Shown in pieces: positions 34,613 through 43,904 of a stretch of DNA of 64,000 bases. Both the position numbers and the translations under genes were made by a program. The DNA lies in the NCBI RefSeq assembly GCF_046524175.1, contig NZ_JBEFZF010000001.1, positions 558,001-622,000 on the forward strand, written 5' to 3'. Source of the DNA: Spongiivirga sp046524175 (GTDB lineage: Bacteria > Bacteroidota > Bacteroidia > Flavobacteriales > Flavobacteriaceae). A model generated the notes under the pieces. The model saw nothing but the letters and a program-made list of their open reading frames with translations, did no database searches and had not been told where the DNA came from. Every line of letters starts with the position of its first letter. Position 1 is the first letter of the stretch.

Positions 34613-35476
34613 ATGAAAATCACCTATTTACCAATACTCACTATTTTCTTATCGCTTAGCACGGTTTTTGCTCAAAACAATCCTTTGAAAACTGATTCGA
34701 CCGCTATAGAAAAGTCTTATCTAGAATTACCAAAAATCCAGGTAGTTCCTATAAAAGATAGGCAAGCTAATAGACAATACGAACTGTATATTAAACTACC
34801 TGAAGGATACTCGAAGAACAACGACAAACAATATCCGGTAATTTATTTTACCGATGCTATGTGGCATATCGAAATCTTATCAGGTGCTGCAGAATACATT
34901 TTAGAAGATGCTCTTTTGGTTGGAATTTCCTGGCAAAAAGACAACGATATCAATTTAATGAATGAGGTAGGCGAACATGTAAGTAGATTTCGAGATTACT
35001 CCGTAAGCGAACACCATAAATCCGAAATTCAAGCAAAATATCATTTAGGACAAGCCAAAAATCATCTAAGTTTTATTCGAAATGATGTAATCAAGTATGT
35101 AGAAAGTAATTATCACGTTGCCTCAAACAACCGTACTTATTTTGGGTACTCTCTTGGAGGAGAATTTGGTGCATATATATTACTCACACAGCCTGATACC
35201 TTTAAAAATTACATTCTTGGTAGTCCGACCATTAATAAAGACACACCATTTCTTTCGGATAACAAACATAAAAGCTTAAATTCCAACCTTTTTATTTCTT
35301 ATGGTACTTTAGAAAAAGAGCTGAACAATTTTGAAGAATTGATTTGTTTATTTCGATCAAGAAACGATAAAAGTCTAATTTTAAAACACGAAACTATCGA
35401 GGGTAATCATCAAACAGCATTTCCCATGACTGGAGTTCGCAGTATACATTGGTTATCCAGCATTTTAAAAGAATGA
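34613..35476 (+). CDS. Secreted esterase (alpha/beta hydrolase, esterase D-like)
   Basis: The 287-residue protein has a signal peptide (ILTIFLSLSTVFAQ). It shows the esterase-family N-terminal strands QYELYIKLPEGY and YPVIYFTDAMWHIE, then the nucleophile elbow YFGYSLGGEFG (Ser about 180) and the late His in IEGNHQTAFP. The acid is probably in the SYGTLEKELNNFEE region. It is similar to enterobactin- or acyl-esterases of the esterase D group, but the substrate cannot be assigned. Its last four bases overlap the start of the lipoprotein gene at 35473, indicating translational coupling. Confidence 0.88.
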   Translation: MKITYLPILTIFLSLSTVFAQNNPLKTDSTAIEKSYLELPKIQVVPIKDRQANRQYELYIKLPEGYSKNNDKQYPVIYFTDAMWHIEILSGAAEYILEDALLVGISWQKDNDINLMNEVGEHVSRFRDYSVSEHHKSEIQAKYHLGQAKNHLSFIRNDVIKYVESNYHVASNNRTYFGYSLGGEFGAYILLTQPDTFKNYILGSPTINKDTPFLSDNKHKSLNSNLFISYGTLEKELNNFEELICLFRSRNDKSLILKHETIEGNHQTAFPMTGVRSIHWLSSILKE

Positions 35477-36147
35477 AATACGCTTTGTTATTATTAGTAT
35501 TCGTTATTATAGGCTGTTCCAAAAAAAAAACAGTTGATTTACAAGATAATTACAAATCTACTAACGAATATCTCATCGCATTTTTAGATACCATATATAG
35601 AACGGAGCAAGAACCTATTAGATTAAGGGATTCTCTTGCAGCAATATTTGGTATGGAATCGGAGAAGCGAAAAATTCAAAATGAAATTTATAAAAAGAAT
35701 CACATTATAAACGAGGTAAAAATCAAAGATTTACTCTCTACGCATGGTTGGCCGTCAAAAGATAGTATTGGAGAACAGGGTAGTCTTACTATCTGTAATG
35801 TCCTTCAGCATTCAAGCCCAGAGGTTCGGGTAGCGTATCTTCCAATGATGCGAGAGGCAGTGATAAATAAAAAACTCGATCCAAGATTTTTGGTTAGGGC
35901 AGAAGATAGAATTGCCACTGACCGCGGAGATCTTCAAATTTATGGAGGCCAAATAAAATATTATAAAGAAACTAAAAGCTTTGATGTTTGGCCAGTATAT
36001 GATCCTGTGAATATTGATAAGAGAAGAGCCGAAATAGGTTTAGGTCCAATTGCAGAGCATTTAAAAAATAGGTTTAATCTAGAATGGGATATTGAAAAGC
36101 AAATCAAAAGATCCGAAGAATTTGAAAAAAACAAGAATAAAGAATAG
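35473..36147 (+). CDS. DUF6624-like lipoprotein
   Basis: The 224-residue protein starts at ATG 35473 (ATGA overlap with the esterase stop); the longer frame from 35449 lies inside the esterase. It has a lipobox IIGC (Cys15). The mature part has the pattern of DUF6624: STHGWPSKDSIGEQGSL, VLQHSSPEVRVAYLPMMREAV, VRAEDRIATDRGDLQIYGGQI, then PVYDPVNIDKRRAEIGLGPIAEHL. The role of the family is unknown. Being coupled to a secreted esterase suggests an envelope location. Confidence 0.78.
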   Translation: MKYALLLLVFVIIGCSKKKTVDLQDNYKSTNEYLIAFLDTIYRTEQEPIRLRDSLAAIFGMESEKRKIQNEIYKKNHIINEVKIKDLLSTHGWPSKDSIGEQGSLTICNVLQHSSPEVRVAYLPMMREAVINKKLDPRFLVRAEDRIATDRGDLQIYGGQIKYYKETKSFDVWPVYDPVNIDKRRAEIGLGPIAEHLKNRFNLEWDIEKQIKRSEEFEKNKNKE

Positions 36148-36156
36148 TACTAATTC

Positions 36157-36327
36157 ATGATGGATAAAAAGAGGAAGAATTCTGCCAAACTCGGAATCGC
36201 AATCGGTGTATTAGGATTAATAACTGGAATATTGCTGTCATTTTCAGGCAATGCTTTTATTGGAGTGGCTGGTTCAATCGCTAGTGTGGGTGTTGCATTC
36301 AAAGGCATAACAGATCTGAAAAAGTGA
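36157..36327 (+). CDS. Small membrane protein (56 residues)
   Basis: ATG 36157 (or 36160) to TGA 36325-36327 encodes a basic N-terminus (MDKKRKNSAKLG) followed by two short hydrophobic stretches rich in Gly (IAIGVLGLITGILLSF and AFIGVAGSIASVGVAF) and a basic end (KGITDLKK). The positive-inside charges at both ends fit a two-helix hairpin in the inner membrane. It lies 9 bp after the lipoprotein stop, consistent with the same operon. No family is recognised. Confidence 0.6.
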   Translation: MMDKKRKNSAKLGIAIGVLGLITGILLSFSGNAFIGVAGSIASVGVAFKGITDLKK

Positions 36328-36456
36328 AATCACTTCAGCCTGCCAAGTATAACTTGTTCTTTTGTCATTTTAAACAGTTTCGAATCATAATTCATTTGGC
36401 ATTTCTTATTTAAATGATGATAATCAGTATCTTTAGGTTACAAAAAATCATATATA

Positions 36457-37284
36457 ATGAAGCAGCTAGTAACCTACATCGTATTCTTTGCTATTGTTTT
36501 TACCACTTCTTGCAAACAAAAATCTGCAACAGCAGACAAGCCAGAAAAGGCTGTTGTAAAAGTAAAAGGAGCAGAAATTACATACGCTACTGACACTACT
36601 CAATTAAAAGGATATCTTGCTTTTGATGAAAATAAGAAAGAAAAGCGGCCAGGTGTGATTGTCGTGCACGAATGGTGGGGCCATAACGAATATGTAAGAG
36701 AACGTGCAGACATGCTAGCAGAGCTTGGTTACACAGCTATTGCTGTAGATATGTATGGTGATGGCAAACAAGCTAATCACCCAAATGATGCAGGAAAGTT
36801 TGCCATGAGCGTAATGACAAATTTACCTGAAGCGACCGCTCGCTTTAACGCCGCTTTAGATTTGCTAAAACAACATGAATCTGTAAATCCGGAAAATATT
36901 GCTGCCATTGGATACTGTTTTGGTGGAAGTGTCGTATTAACTATGGCCAATAGCGGCGCTGACCTTGATGCTGTTGCGGCATTCCATAGTGGAGTACAAG
37001 TACCGGTTATGCCCAATAAAGACCTAAAGGCCCAAATATTGGTATGTAATGGGGCTGACGACCCTTTTATAAGTCCTGAGTCAGTAACTGCTTTTAAAGC
37101 TGCAATGGATTCAATTGGTGCTACTTATGAGTATATATCGTATCCAGGGGTGAAGCACAGTTTTACCTCTAAAGCAGCGGATGCGAATGGTAAGAAATTT
37201 GACTTACCGCTCGCTTATGATGCCGAGGCCGATCAAAAGTCCTGGGCAAGCCTCCAACAACTGCTGAACAATGCCTTTAAGTAA
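36457..37284 (+). CDS. Dienelactone hydrolase family lipoprotein
   Basis: The 275-residue protein has a signal ending TTSC (Cys19). It has the dienelactone-hydrolase fold: strand PGVIVVHEWWGHNEYVRERADMLA, AVDMYGDGKQA, the Cys nucleophile in AIGYCFGGSV (Cys154), Asp in CNGADDPFIS and His in YPGVKHSFTS. The Cys-Asp-His triad is complete. Natural substrates of these periplasmic members are unknown; esters or lactones are expected. It converges on the PhoD-like gene 19 bp downstream. Confidence 0.92.
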   Translation: MKQLVTYIVFFAIVFTTSCKQKSATADKPEKAVVKVKGAEITYATDTTQLKGYLAFDENKKEKRPGVIVVHEWWGHNEYVRERADMLAELGYTAIAVDMYGDGKQANHPNDAGKFAMSVMTNLPEATARFNAALDLLKQHESVNPENIAAIGYCFGGSVVLTMANSGADLDAVAAFHSGVQVPVMPNKDLKAQILVCNGADDPFISPESVTAFKAAMDSIGATYEYISYPGVKHSFTSKAADANGKKFDLPLAYDAEADQKSWASLQQLLNNAFK

Positions 37285-37303
37285 TAGCGCTGTTTGATAG
37301 CGG

Positions 37304-38635
37304 TTATTTATATTTTAAGTCCTGTGCTTTAATTTTTTTGGTCCAGAGTACTTTTCCGTTTTTATCAAATATATTGATAGTTAGCACACGTTCTTTACGT
37401 GGACCACTAACGTTTAATATTCCAAAATTATGTTGCCCAACTAGGGTTTCTTCTAATTTATAGACGTTCAATTCTTCCTTATTGTTATTAGATCCCGCAG
37501 TTAGGGAAGAGCACGTAAGATCATATAGCGGATACATCCTGTCACTTTCTTGCATACGACTCAATGCGGTATGGTGCCTGTCACCATCGAGAAAAATTAC
37601 ACCTTCAATTTTGGCTTCACGAATCTTATCAAGTAAATACTTTCGTTCTTGCGAAAAAGTGGCATAGTTTTCATACATCGCTTCAGAATTCAGTACTTGT
37701 CCACCTATCGCAACAAACTTAAATGGCGCACGGCTAGAAACCAGTGCATTAATAAGCCAATCTATTTGTGTCTTACCCAGCATTTCACGCTTGGTGGTAA
37801 AATTATTATTTGACGTTCTGAAATAACGATTGTCCAGTAAGAAAAATTCTAAATCTGCCCACTGAAATGAACCCGTAATACCTCCTTTATTAATAACATC
37901 GTAATTGGGATTTCCCCAAAAAAGTTTAAATACTTCAGAAGCCGTTTCTTTCAACTGAAAGCTACCATCGGCATTATTAGGACCATAGTCATGATCATCC
38001 CAAATCGCATAATGATGGGTAGAAGCCAATAATGGTTGCATTTCGGGTAATGATCTTGTGTGCGTATATCGGTGTAAAAAACCGGTTCTGGAATTCCAAT
38101 CAACTTCTCTCAAATAGGTATTATCACCCAACCAAAGCATAAAATCGGGCTGTTTTTTATGAATCGATTTAAAAATGTCAAAATCACTTCCGTATGGTTT
38201 TCCCGGTCTGTCAAAGCGTTTTTCATTTACATAGTTACAGCTGCCTATAGCAAAATTCACTTCAGGCGGATCGGTTCTCCATTGCCAAAGTGTTTGCGAT
38301 TGAAATTCCATAGGATAATCCTTTTCGACTTTCACCCCGTCAATAAATACTTCGTACCCATATTTTTTACCAGGTAATATTTGATCTGCTATCAGTTTCG
38401 CTACAAAACCATTGTTGGATTCCGTGGTAAATTTTTCGGTTTTTAAACGTTGATTGGGGTTTTCCTTGTCGAAATATTCGAAGTGCACTTCTGATGCTTT
38501 GGTAGTTTGCACCCAAAGTAATACCTCTCGCATCGTTGAGTAACACACCATAGGACCAGATTGCACCAAATTTTGCGCAAAGACAATACTATTAGTAATT
38601 AAAAAAAGGGCAATAAAAAGTAATTGCTTTTTCAT
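37304..38635 (-). CDS. Alkaline phosphatase D-like (PhoD-like) secreted phosphatase
   Basis: The 443-residue protein has a signal peptide (LLFIALFLITNSIVFAQ). A small N-terminal Fn3-like domain (REVLLWVQTTKASEVHFEYF) is followed by the metallophosphatase core: FAIGSCNYVNE, FMLWLGDNTYLRE, HYAIWDDHDYGPNNADG and FLDGDRHHTALSR. These blocks supply the metal ligands of the PhoD family. It is expected to act on phosphate mono- or diesters outside the inner membrane. It stands alone and is divergent from the S9 peptidase gene. Confidence 0.92.
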   Translation of the reverse strand: MKKQLLFIALFLITNSIVFAQNLVQSGPMVCYSTMREVLLWVQTTKASEVHFEYFDKENPNQRLKTEKFTTESNNGFVAKLIADQILPGKKYGYEVFIDGVKVEKDYPMEFQSQTLWQWRTDPPEVNFAIGSCNYVNEKRFDRPGKPYGSDFDIFKSIHKKQPDFMLWLGDNTYLREVDWNSRTGFLHRYTHTRSLPEMQPLLASTHHYAIWDDHDYGPNNADGSFQLKETASEVFKLFWGNPNYDVINKGGITGSFQWADLEFFLLDNRYFRTSNNNFTTKREMLGKTQIDWLINALVSSRAPFKFVAIGGQVLNSEAMYENYATFSQERKYLLDKIREAKIEGVIFLDGDRHHTALSRMQESDRMYPLYDLTCSSLTAGSNNNKEELNVYKLEETLVGQHNFGILNVSGPRKERVLTINIFDKNGKVLWTKKIKAQDLKYK

Positions 38636-38881
38636 AAAAAAATGATGTTAATAACAACGGTAAATTTACAAGTACTAGGGCAGTTAATATGAATAAAATG
38701 TAAAGAAAATATTAAATGTAGTGTACTGGTGATATCGCATGACATCTCTTAAGAGGTTTGAGTGTTTAAAAGCAAAGAATGGTATTTAGGACTTCATAAC
38801 TATTTATAGGTCTATTAACACTCAATATTGTTGGAATGTTTTATAATTTTAGAACACTAACTAGTCTTGAAACTTCATCAA

Positions 38882-41698
38882 ATGAAAAAACCATTTATTA
38901 TAGCCTTAATTGGACTGCTATTCAGTAGTACCTCAGTATGCAATGCTCAGAAAAAAGTGATGCAACATAAAGACAAAGCACTATGGAACCGGATTCGTAA
39001 TGTAGAAATTTCAAATTCCGGTGACTATATCATGTACCATCTAGAAAAAGGAGAACAAGATAAAACGCTGAAGCTTCTAAATACAAATGGCAATCTCATA
39101 ATGTCCTACGAACGAACGAAAAGTGGACAGTTTTCTTTTGATTCTAAATACGCTGTTTTTACCGTCAACGCTCGGAAAGATAGTATTAAGGAAATGAAGC
39201 GAAGAAAGATCAAGAAAAAAGACCTGCCAAAAGACACGTTGGTGATCTATGATATTAAAAGTAGAACTACGCAAAAAATTCCGAATATTAAGTCATTTAC
39301 ACTACCAGAAAAATGGTCAGGTATTGTCGCATATTATCTAGCAGCACCCAAAAAGACGAAAAAAGATTCAACCAAGACTAAAGAAAAAGATAGTACAAAG
39401 GCTGAAAAGAAAATGAAAAAGGTGTCTAAGGACAATGGCTTTCACTTAGTCATTCGTCGATTAACTGATGGAGCAGAAGATACCTTGAAATATGTACATC
39501 AGCATAAAATGGCAAAAGAAGGCCGATTTTTAACCTATGCGACTTCAGGTGAAAAGAAAAATATACCTGGAGGAGTATATCGATATGATGTTGACAAAGG
39601 AACACGTACTAAGCTGTTCGAAAGTCATGACAAAACGAAGTATCCTCAATTGGGAATATCTGATTCAGGGAATCGCATAGGATTTGTTGTAGATACGGAT
39701 TCTACCAAAAGCCTTATCAAAAAATCCAAATTGTATAGTTGGAAGCAGGGTAATTTGAAAGCCCAAGAACTTTTAGGTTCTGAGGAAAGTACTTCCCGAT
39801 TATTGGTTTCTATGGATGAACCGCTTTGGTTTTCAAAAAACGAAGAGCGTCTATTTTTTGGTATGCGGACTGCTCCAGTTGTACAAGACACCACCTTGTT
39901 AGAGGAAGAAATCGTTAATGTTGAAGTTTGGACCTATGATGAGCCAAGACTATATACGGTCCAAGAGTTGGACGTGAAAAAAGACAAGAAAAAGGCGTAC
40001 TTATCTGTCTATGATTTTAAAAGTACGAATTGGATTCAGATTGCTGATCCCACATACGATTTCGTGAGTTATGCCGATAATGGTAATAGTACCTATGCAG
40101 TTGTTGGAAATGGCACGCCCTACCAGCTACAAAGCCAATGGACTGGACAGCGACCTATGGATTTACAGCGTGTTGAGCTCAAGACGGGTATTCGCACGGA
40201 TTTAGGAAGTAATGTTTATGGCGGATCGTCTCTAAGTCCTAAAGGCCAATATCTTTTTGGGTATAGCCGAAAGGACAGTACCTGGTTTACTTATAACCTA
40301 AAAACATTGAAGTACACTGCTTTGACAAAGGGTCGGCAATTTTATAACGAACTACACGATTATCCCGATGACCCTTATAGTTATGGCGCTGCAGGGTGGA
40401 CAGAAGGTGATGCACAGTTCTTAATTTATGATCGTTTCGATATTTGGGCTTTTAATCCTGATACGGGCGAATCTAAAAACCTGACAAAAGGACGATCGAA
40501 AAATGTACGTTATCGGTATGTGCAATTAAATGAGGAGGAAAAAGGGATTTCTCGCAAAGGTACTTGGTTGTTGAGTACTTTTAATGAAACCACCAAGCAT
40601 GGTGGATTCTCTAGCTATGACCCCAAAAAGAAATCCCTTAAGCAATTAATCGAAGGACCTTATTCCTACGGACGTCCTAAGTTGGCGCAAGAAGATAAAA
40701 AGCAGCGGCTGGTATTTACAAGAGAATCCTTTACAGAATTTCCTAACCTTTGGAGTTCAGACTTGTCCTTTTCCTCTCCTAAGCAAATTACTGACGCGAA
40801 CCCACAACAAAATGACTATAACTGGGGTACTGTGGAATTGGTAGAATGGGTATCGCTGGATGGCAAACCATTAAAGGGAATGTTGATAAAACCTGAGGAC
40901 TTCGATCCTTCCAAAAAATACCCGATGATCGTGAATTTTTATGAAAAGAGCTCTAATGGGTTACATCGCCATCGTGCTCCTTCCTATGGTAGAAGTACCA
41001 TTAACTATTCGTATTACGCAAGTCGCGGGTACCTCATTTTTAATCCTGATGTACATTATCGTGATGGATATCCGGGCGAAAGTGCCTTTAACTGCGTAAT
41101 ACCAGGAATTACCGCATTAATAGAGAAGGGTTTTGTCAATAAAGATAAGATCGGAGTACAAGGTCATAGTTGGGGCGGGTATCAAATTGCTTACTTGGTA
41201 ACTAAAACCAATATTTTTAAAGCAGCCGAGTCCGGAGCTCCAGTTCCCAATATGATTAGTGCTTATGGTGGTATCCGCTGGTGGACAGGTCTAAGCAGGC
41301 AATTCCAATATGAGCATACTCAAAGTAGAATAGGGGGTACTCCCTGGGAATATCCGAAGCGTTATGTAGAGAATTCACCTATTTTCAATATCGATAAAAT
41401 CAATACCCCTTTATTGATTATGCATAATGATGCTGATGGTCATGTGCCTTGGTATCAGGGAATCGAGTTCTTTGTCAGTCTACGGCGTTTAGGTAAACCT
41501 TCCTGGTTTTTAAATTATAACGACGAACCCCATTGGCCGCTCAAATTGCAAAACCGTATAGATTTTAATTTGAGAATGTCCCAGTACTTTGATCATTATC
41601 TAAAGGGAGCACCCAAGCCGGTTTGGATGAAACGCGGGGTGCCAGCACTCGAAAAGGGAATTAATCAAGGGTATGAGTATGTTGGAGATAAGGAGTAA
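38882..41698 (+). CDS. Secreted S9-family (prolyl oligopeptidase-like) peptidase
   Basis: The start is taken at 38882, which gives MKKPFIIALIGLLFS as signal peptide; an ATG 15 bp upstream adds MKLHQ and is less likely. The 938-residue protein has a long beta-propeller-like region and a Lys-rich insertion near residues 155-185. The C-terminal hydrolase domain has GVQGHSWGGYQIAY (Ser about 763), acid in MHNDADGHVPW and His in NDEPHWPL. It is like the large glutamyl or dipeptidyl peptidases of Bacteroidota that act on peptides in the periplasm. It is monocistronic, with a hairpin terminator after it. Confidence 0.93.
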   Translation: MKKPFIIALIGLLFSSTSVCNAQKKVMQHKDKALWNRIRNVEISNSGDYIMYHLEKGEQDKTLKLLNTNGNLIMSYERTKSGQFSFDSKYAVFTVNARKDSIKEMKRRKIKKKDLPKDTLVIYDIKSRTTQKIPNIKSFTLPEKWSGIVAYYLAAPKKTKKDSTKTKEKDSTKAEKKMKKVSKDNGFHLVIRRLTDGAEDTLKYVHQHKMAKEGRFLTYATSGEKKNIPGGVYRYDVDKGTRTKLFESHDKTKYPQLGISDSGNRIGFVVDTDSTKSLIKKSKLYSWKQGNLKAQELLGSEESTSRLLVSMDEPLWFSKNEERLFFGMRTAPVVQDTTLLEEEIVNVEVWTYDEPRLYTVQELDVKKDKKKAYLSVYDFKSTNWIQIADPTYDFVSYADNGNSTYAVVGNGTPYQLQSQWTGQRPMDLQRVELKTGIRTDLGSNVYGGSSLSPKGQYLFGYSRKDSTWFTYNLKTLKYTALTKGRQFYNELHDYPDDPYSYGAAGWTEGDAQFLIYDRFDIWAFNPDTGESKNLTKGRSKNVRYRYVQLNEEEKGISRKGTWLLSTFNETTKHGGFSSYDPKKKSLKQLIEGPYSYGRPKLAQEDKKQRLVFTRESFTEFPNLWSSDLSFSSPKQITDANPQQNDYNWGTVELVEWVSLDGKPLKGMLIKPEDFDPSKKYPMIVNFYEKSSNGLHRHRAPSYGRSTINYSYYASRGYLIFNPDVHYRDGYPGESAFNCVIPGITALIEKGFVNKDKIGVQGHSWGGYQIAYLVTKTNIFKAAESGAPVPNMISAYGGIRWWTGLSRQFQYEHTQSRIGGTPWEYPKRYVENSPIFNIDKINTPLLIMHNDADGHVPWYQGIEFFVSLRRLGKPSWFLNYNDEPHWPLKLQNRIDFNLRMSQYFDHYLKGAPKPVWMKRGVPALEKGINQGYEYVGDKE

Positions 41699-41749
41699 GT
41701 GGTGTTTTGAATTAATTAAAAATACTATCGAATCGAGTATAAAATATAA

Positions 41750-41776
41750 AAGGTGATCACTTAATGCAATCACCTT
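41750..41776. terminator. Bidirectional hairpin terminator between S9 peptidase and folE
   Basis: AAGGTGAT (41750-41757) and ATCACCTT (41769-41776) form a perfect 8-bp stem with an 11-nt loop, between the convergent stops at 41698 and 41845. An A-rich run precedes it, giving a U-rich tail for transcripts from the folE side. Confidence 0.55.
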
Positions 41777-41844
41777 AATGTTTAGGCTACAGTAACCAGA
41801 AAAGTATGATCTCGGTTACATACACTATTAAAATAGGGGACATT

Positions 41845-42549
41845 TTAGTTGTTAATGTAGTTGTATAACTCTTGTATTTTTTCAGGTGTGTTAAATGCCC
41901 CACCATAAAATGATGTTACGGTAGCAGAAGTATCATCTTTGATGCCTCTTGATGACACACATAAGTGCTTAGCATCAATAATTACTGCCACATCTTCGGT
42001 TTCTAAAATCGATTGTAATTCCAACGCAATTTGGTTGGTCAACCGTTCTTGTACCTGAGGCCGTTTTGCATAATATTGTACAATGCGATTCAATTTTGAA
42101 AGTCCGATGACCTTTCCTGAGGAAATGTAAGCTACATGGGCTTTACCGATAATTGGCACAAAATGATGCTCACAATTAGAGTAAAAAGTAATGTCTTTCT
42201 CAACAAGCATTTGATTATACTGATACTTATTATCAAAAAGTGCAACTTTAGGTTTATTATCGGGGTTCAGGCCTGAAAATATTTCATCAATATACATTTT
42301 GGCAACTCGCTTTGGAGTTCCTTGCAAAGAATCATCCGTTAAATCTAATCCCATTACATCCATGATCTGAGAAAAAAGGTTTGCTATTTTTTCTTTTTTC
42401 TCGAAATCAGATAGTTTGAAAGCATCCGGTTTCATGGGTGTTTCGATTCCGGTGTATAAGTGGTCGTCACCAATCTCATCATGGGATAATCCGTTTAATA
42501 CTTCAGTAGTTTCTAAGTAATGGTCTAGGACAAGTTCTTGATTTTTCAT
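41845..42549 (-). CDS. folE: GTP cyclohydrolase I
   Basis: The 234-residue protein (start at 42549; an alternative ATG at 42564 adds five residues) is a complete FolE. The zinc ligands are Cys126 in YSNCEHHFVP and Cys197 in HLCVSSRG, with the His of the CEHH block. Also seen are GTPKRVAKMYIDEIFSGL, HVAYISSGKVIGLSKLNRIV and RPQVQERLTNQIA. It makes dihydroneopterin triphosphate from GTP, the first step to folate and pterins. No other folate gene is nearby. The upstream region holds a 38-nt dyad element shared with the DUF2237 gene at 56792, which suggests that this copy is regulated, perhaps for a pterin-based light response. Confidence 0.97.
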   Translation of the reverse strand: MKNQELVLDHYLETTEVLNGLSHDEIGDDHLYTGIETPMKPDAFKLSDFEKKEKIANLFSQIMDVMGLDLTDDSLQGTPKRVAKMYIDEIFSGLNPDNKPKVALFDNKYQYNQMLVEKDITFYSNCEHHFVPIIGKAHVAYISSGKVIGLSKLNRIVQYYAKRPQVQERLTNQIALELQSILETEDVAVIIDAKHLCVSSRGIKDDTSATVTSFYGGAFNTPEKIQELYNYINN

Positions 42550-42885
42550 ATGTTTTAATTCCAATGGAGTGATAGCACTCCCAGTTCAATTAACTATTAT
42601 GATGTTAAAATTACATATTTTGTTTAATAAAATTTGTTAAAGTTTAAACAAATTGAATTTTACTCCTATCGATCTAATATTAATCAATTCCTGTTCCAAA
42701 CATTCATGAAGTGCCGAAATGTTAGTTTCTTATATATTGTCTCGCTTTATAACGTAGACATATCAGGATATTATTTTTCGTGATACCCAAACTCAAACTA
42801 TCCTTATTGGCCTACCGCATGTATAACAAAATAAGGGTTGGGGTTGAAAAATGGCATAATGCGTTAGGTGTTAAGCAGTAAAGGC
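42550..42885. other. 336-bp upstream region of folE
   Basis: No gene is seen. The region between the folE start and the LysR stop contains the shared dyad element at 42616-42653. The remainder, up to 42885, is unremarkable AT-rich sequence that must contain the end of the LysR transcript. Confidence 0.5.
42616..42653. promoter_or_regulatory. 38-nt dyad element upstream of folE
   Basis: The element begins TATTTTGTTTAAT, continues with TTTGTTAAAGTTTAAACAAA (a 20-bp imperfect palindrome at 42633-42652) and lies about 70 bp upstream of folE. It matches 56716-56753 upstream of the DUF2237 gene at about 31 of 38 bases without gaps, although the two genes face opposite ways. TTTGT-ACAAA dyads of this length are bound by MerR-type proteins; that assignment is inference. 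Confidence 0.65.
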
Positions 42886-43776
42886 TTAAACTTCTAAAAG
42901 GTCTTCTTTAAAATTTGATATAAAATCGTGAATGTATTTTTTATTTCGATTTTCACTTTTTACAACAAGGTAATGCCTCCGTTTTAACCCATTTTTCCCG
43001 ATACGCTTAAATACCAATGCTGATGATAATTTAAAAGAGTCTAGTTGCCATTTAGGAGCACACATGATTCCCATGTTTGCCTCTAGCATTGATAAGGTAA
43101 TTTCAGTAAAAGGGATTGCGGAAATCTTCGATGGATGAATTTTATTTGGTTTCAAAAAATGTTCGTAAACGGCAACACCTTCTATAGGAAAGGAATTGAT
43201 TAGTAAATGAACAGTACTAAAATGACTGGCATCCAGATATGTTAAATCATTTAACACATGCTCCGTATGCATAGTAGCAAAAATCTCATCTTCATAAACA
43301 AAAATACTAGAAAGTTCATTGGATTCTGGTTTTGAGGTGACCACTGCAATATCTATTTCACCTGATAGTACCTGTGAGATCGTTTGATGCGTTGCTCCAA
43401 GGGTCACATCAATATCAATTTCAGGGTATAGTATTCCCATTTTTTGAATAAATGATGGTATCATAGGAAAAAACGATTGGCATTCTGCACTAAATTTGAT
43501 AGTCCCTTGCGATCCTTCTTTGATATATTTTATAACATCAAAACTCTTGTCGATAGCATTAAATAGCGTATTAGCCAGCTTATATAACTCCGCACCTTCT
43601 TCGGTCAATTCCCATTTATTTCGTGATCTAATAAATACCTTAAAGCCTAATCGTTCTTCCAATTCGCGTAATTGATGACTTAGTGCAGATTTGGTCAAAA
43701 ACAACCGTTCTGTTGCATTGACGAGACTACCTTCTTCAACGATGGTTTTAATCAGTCTAAAATATTTTAGCTCCAT
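42886..43776 (-). CDS. LysR-family transcriptional regulator
   Basis: The 296-residue protein has the full LysR architecture: helix-turn-helix LKYFRLIKTIVEEGSLVNATERLFLTKSALSHQLRELEERL cited by parts (residues 3-43), linker helix, and an effector-binding domain from about residue 92 (GTIKFSAECQSFFPMIPSFI to RRHYLVVKSENR). It is divergent from the aspartate/glutamate racemase-like gene at 43905 with 128 bp between them, the usual arrangement of a LysR protein and its target. The DNA-binding half resembles that of the methyltransferase fusion at 15058. The inducer is unknown; an amino acid would fit the neighbour. Confidence 0.93.
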   Translation of the reverse strand: MELKYFRLIKTIVEEGSLVNATERLFLTKSALSHQLRELEERLGFKVFIRSRNKWELTEEGAELYKLANTLFNAIDKSFDVIKYIKEGSQGTIKFSAECQSFFPMIPSFIQKMGILYPEIDIDVTLGATHQTISQVLSGEIDIAVVTSKPESNELSSIFVYEDEIFATMHTEHVLNDLTYLDASHFSTVHLLINSFPIEGVAVYEHFLKPNKIHPSKISAIPFTEITLSMLEANMGIMCAPKWQLDSFKLSSALVFKRIGKNGLKRRHYLVVKSENRNKKYIHDFISNFKEDLLEV

Positions 43777-43904
43777 TAATCAAAGATACAATCTATCCAA
43801 ACCTAAGTAGTTGAAAAATGATCAACGATCGTTTCAAAAGGATTCAACTTGACTTTAGCTGCTTTATCAAAGCTATCATTAATTTCACTTCAAATAAGAT
43901 TAGT
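43777..43904. promoter_or_regulatory. Divergent LysR/racemase control region
   Basis: The region contains TTGAAA (43811-43816) and TTTCAA (43832-43837), an inverted pair, with a 10-bp palindrome AACGATCGTT at 43824-43833 overlapping it. These are candidate LysR-type contacts. An open frame continues upstream of 43905, but the family start is at 43905. Confidence 0.35.

Noticed and set aside
43818..43904. Longer N-terminus for the racemase-like gene
   Set aside because: The added 29 residues show no family similarity and fill the LysR/racemase control region; the family start MKTIGLIGG is at 43905.
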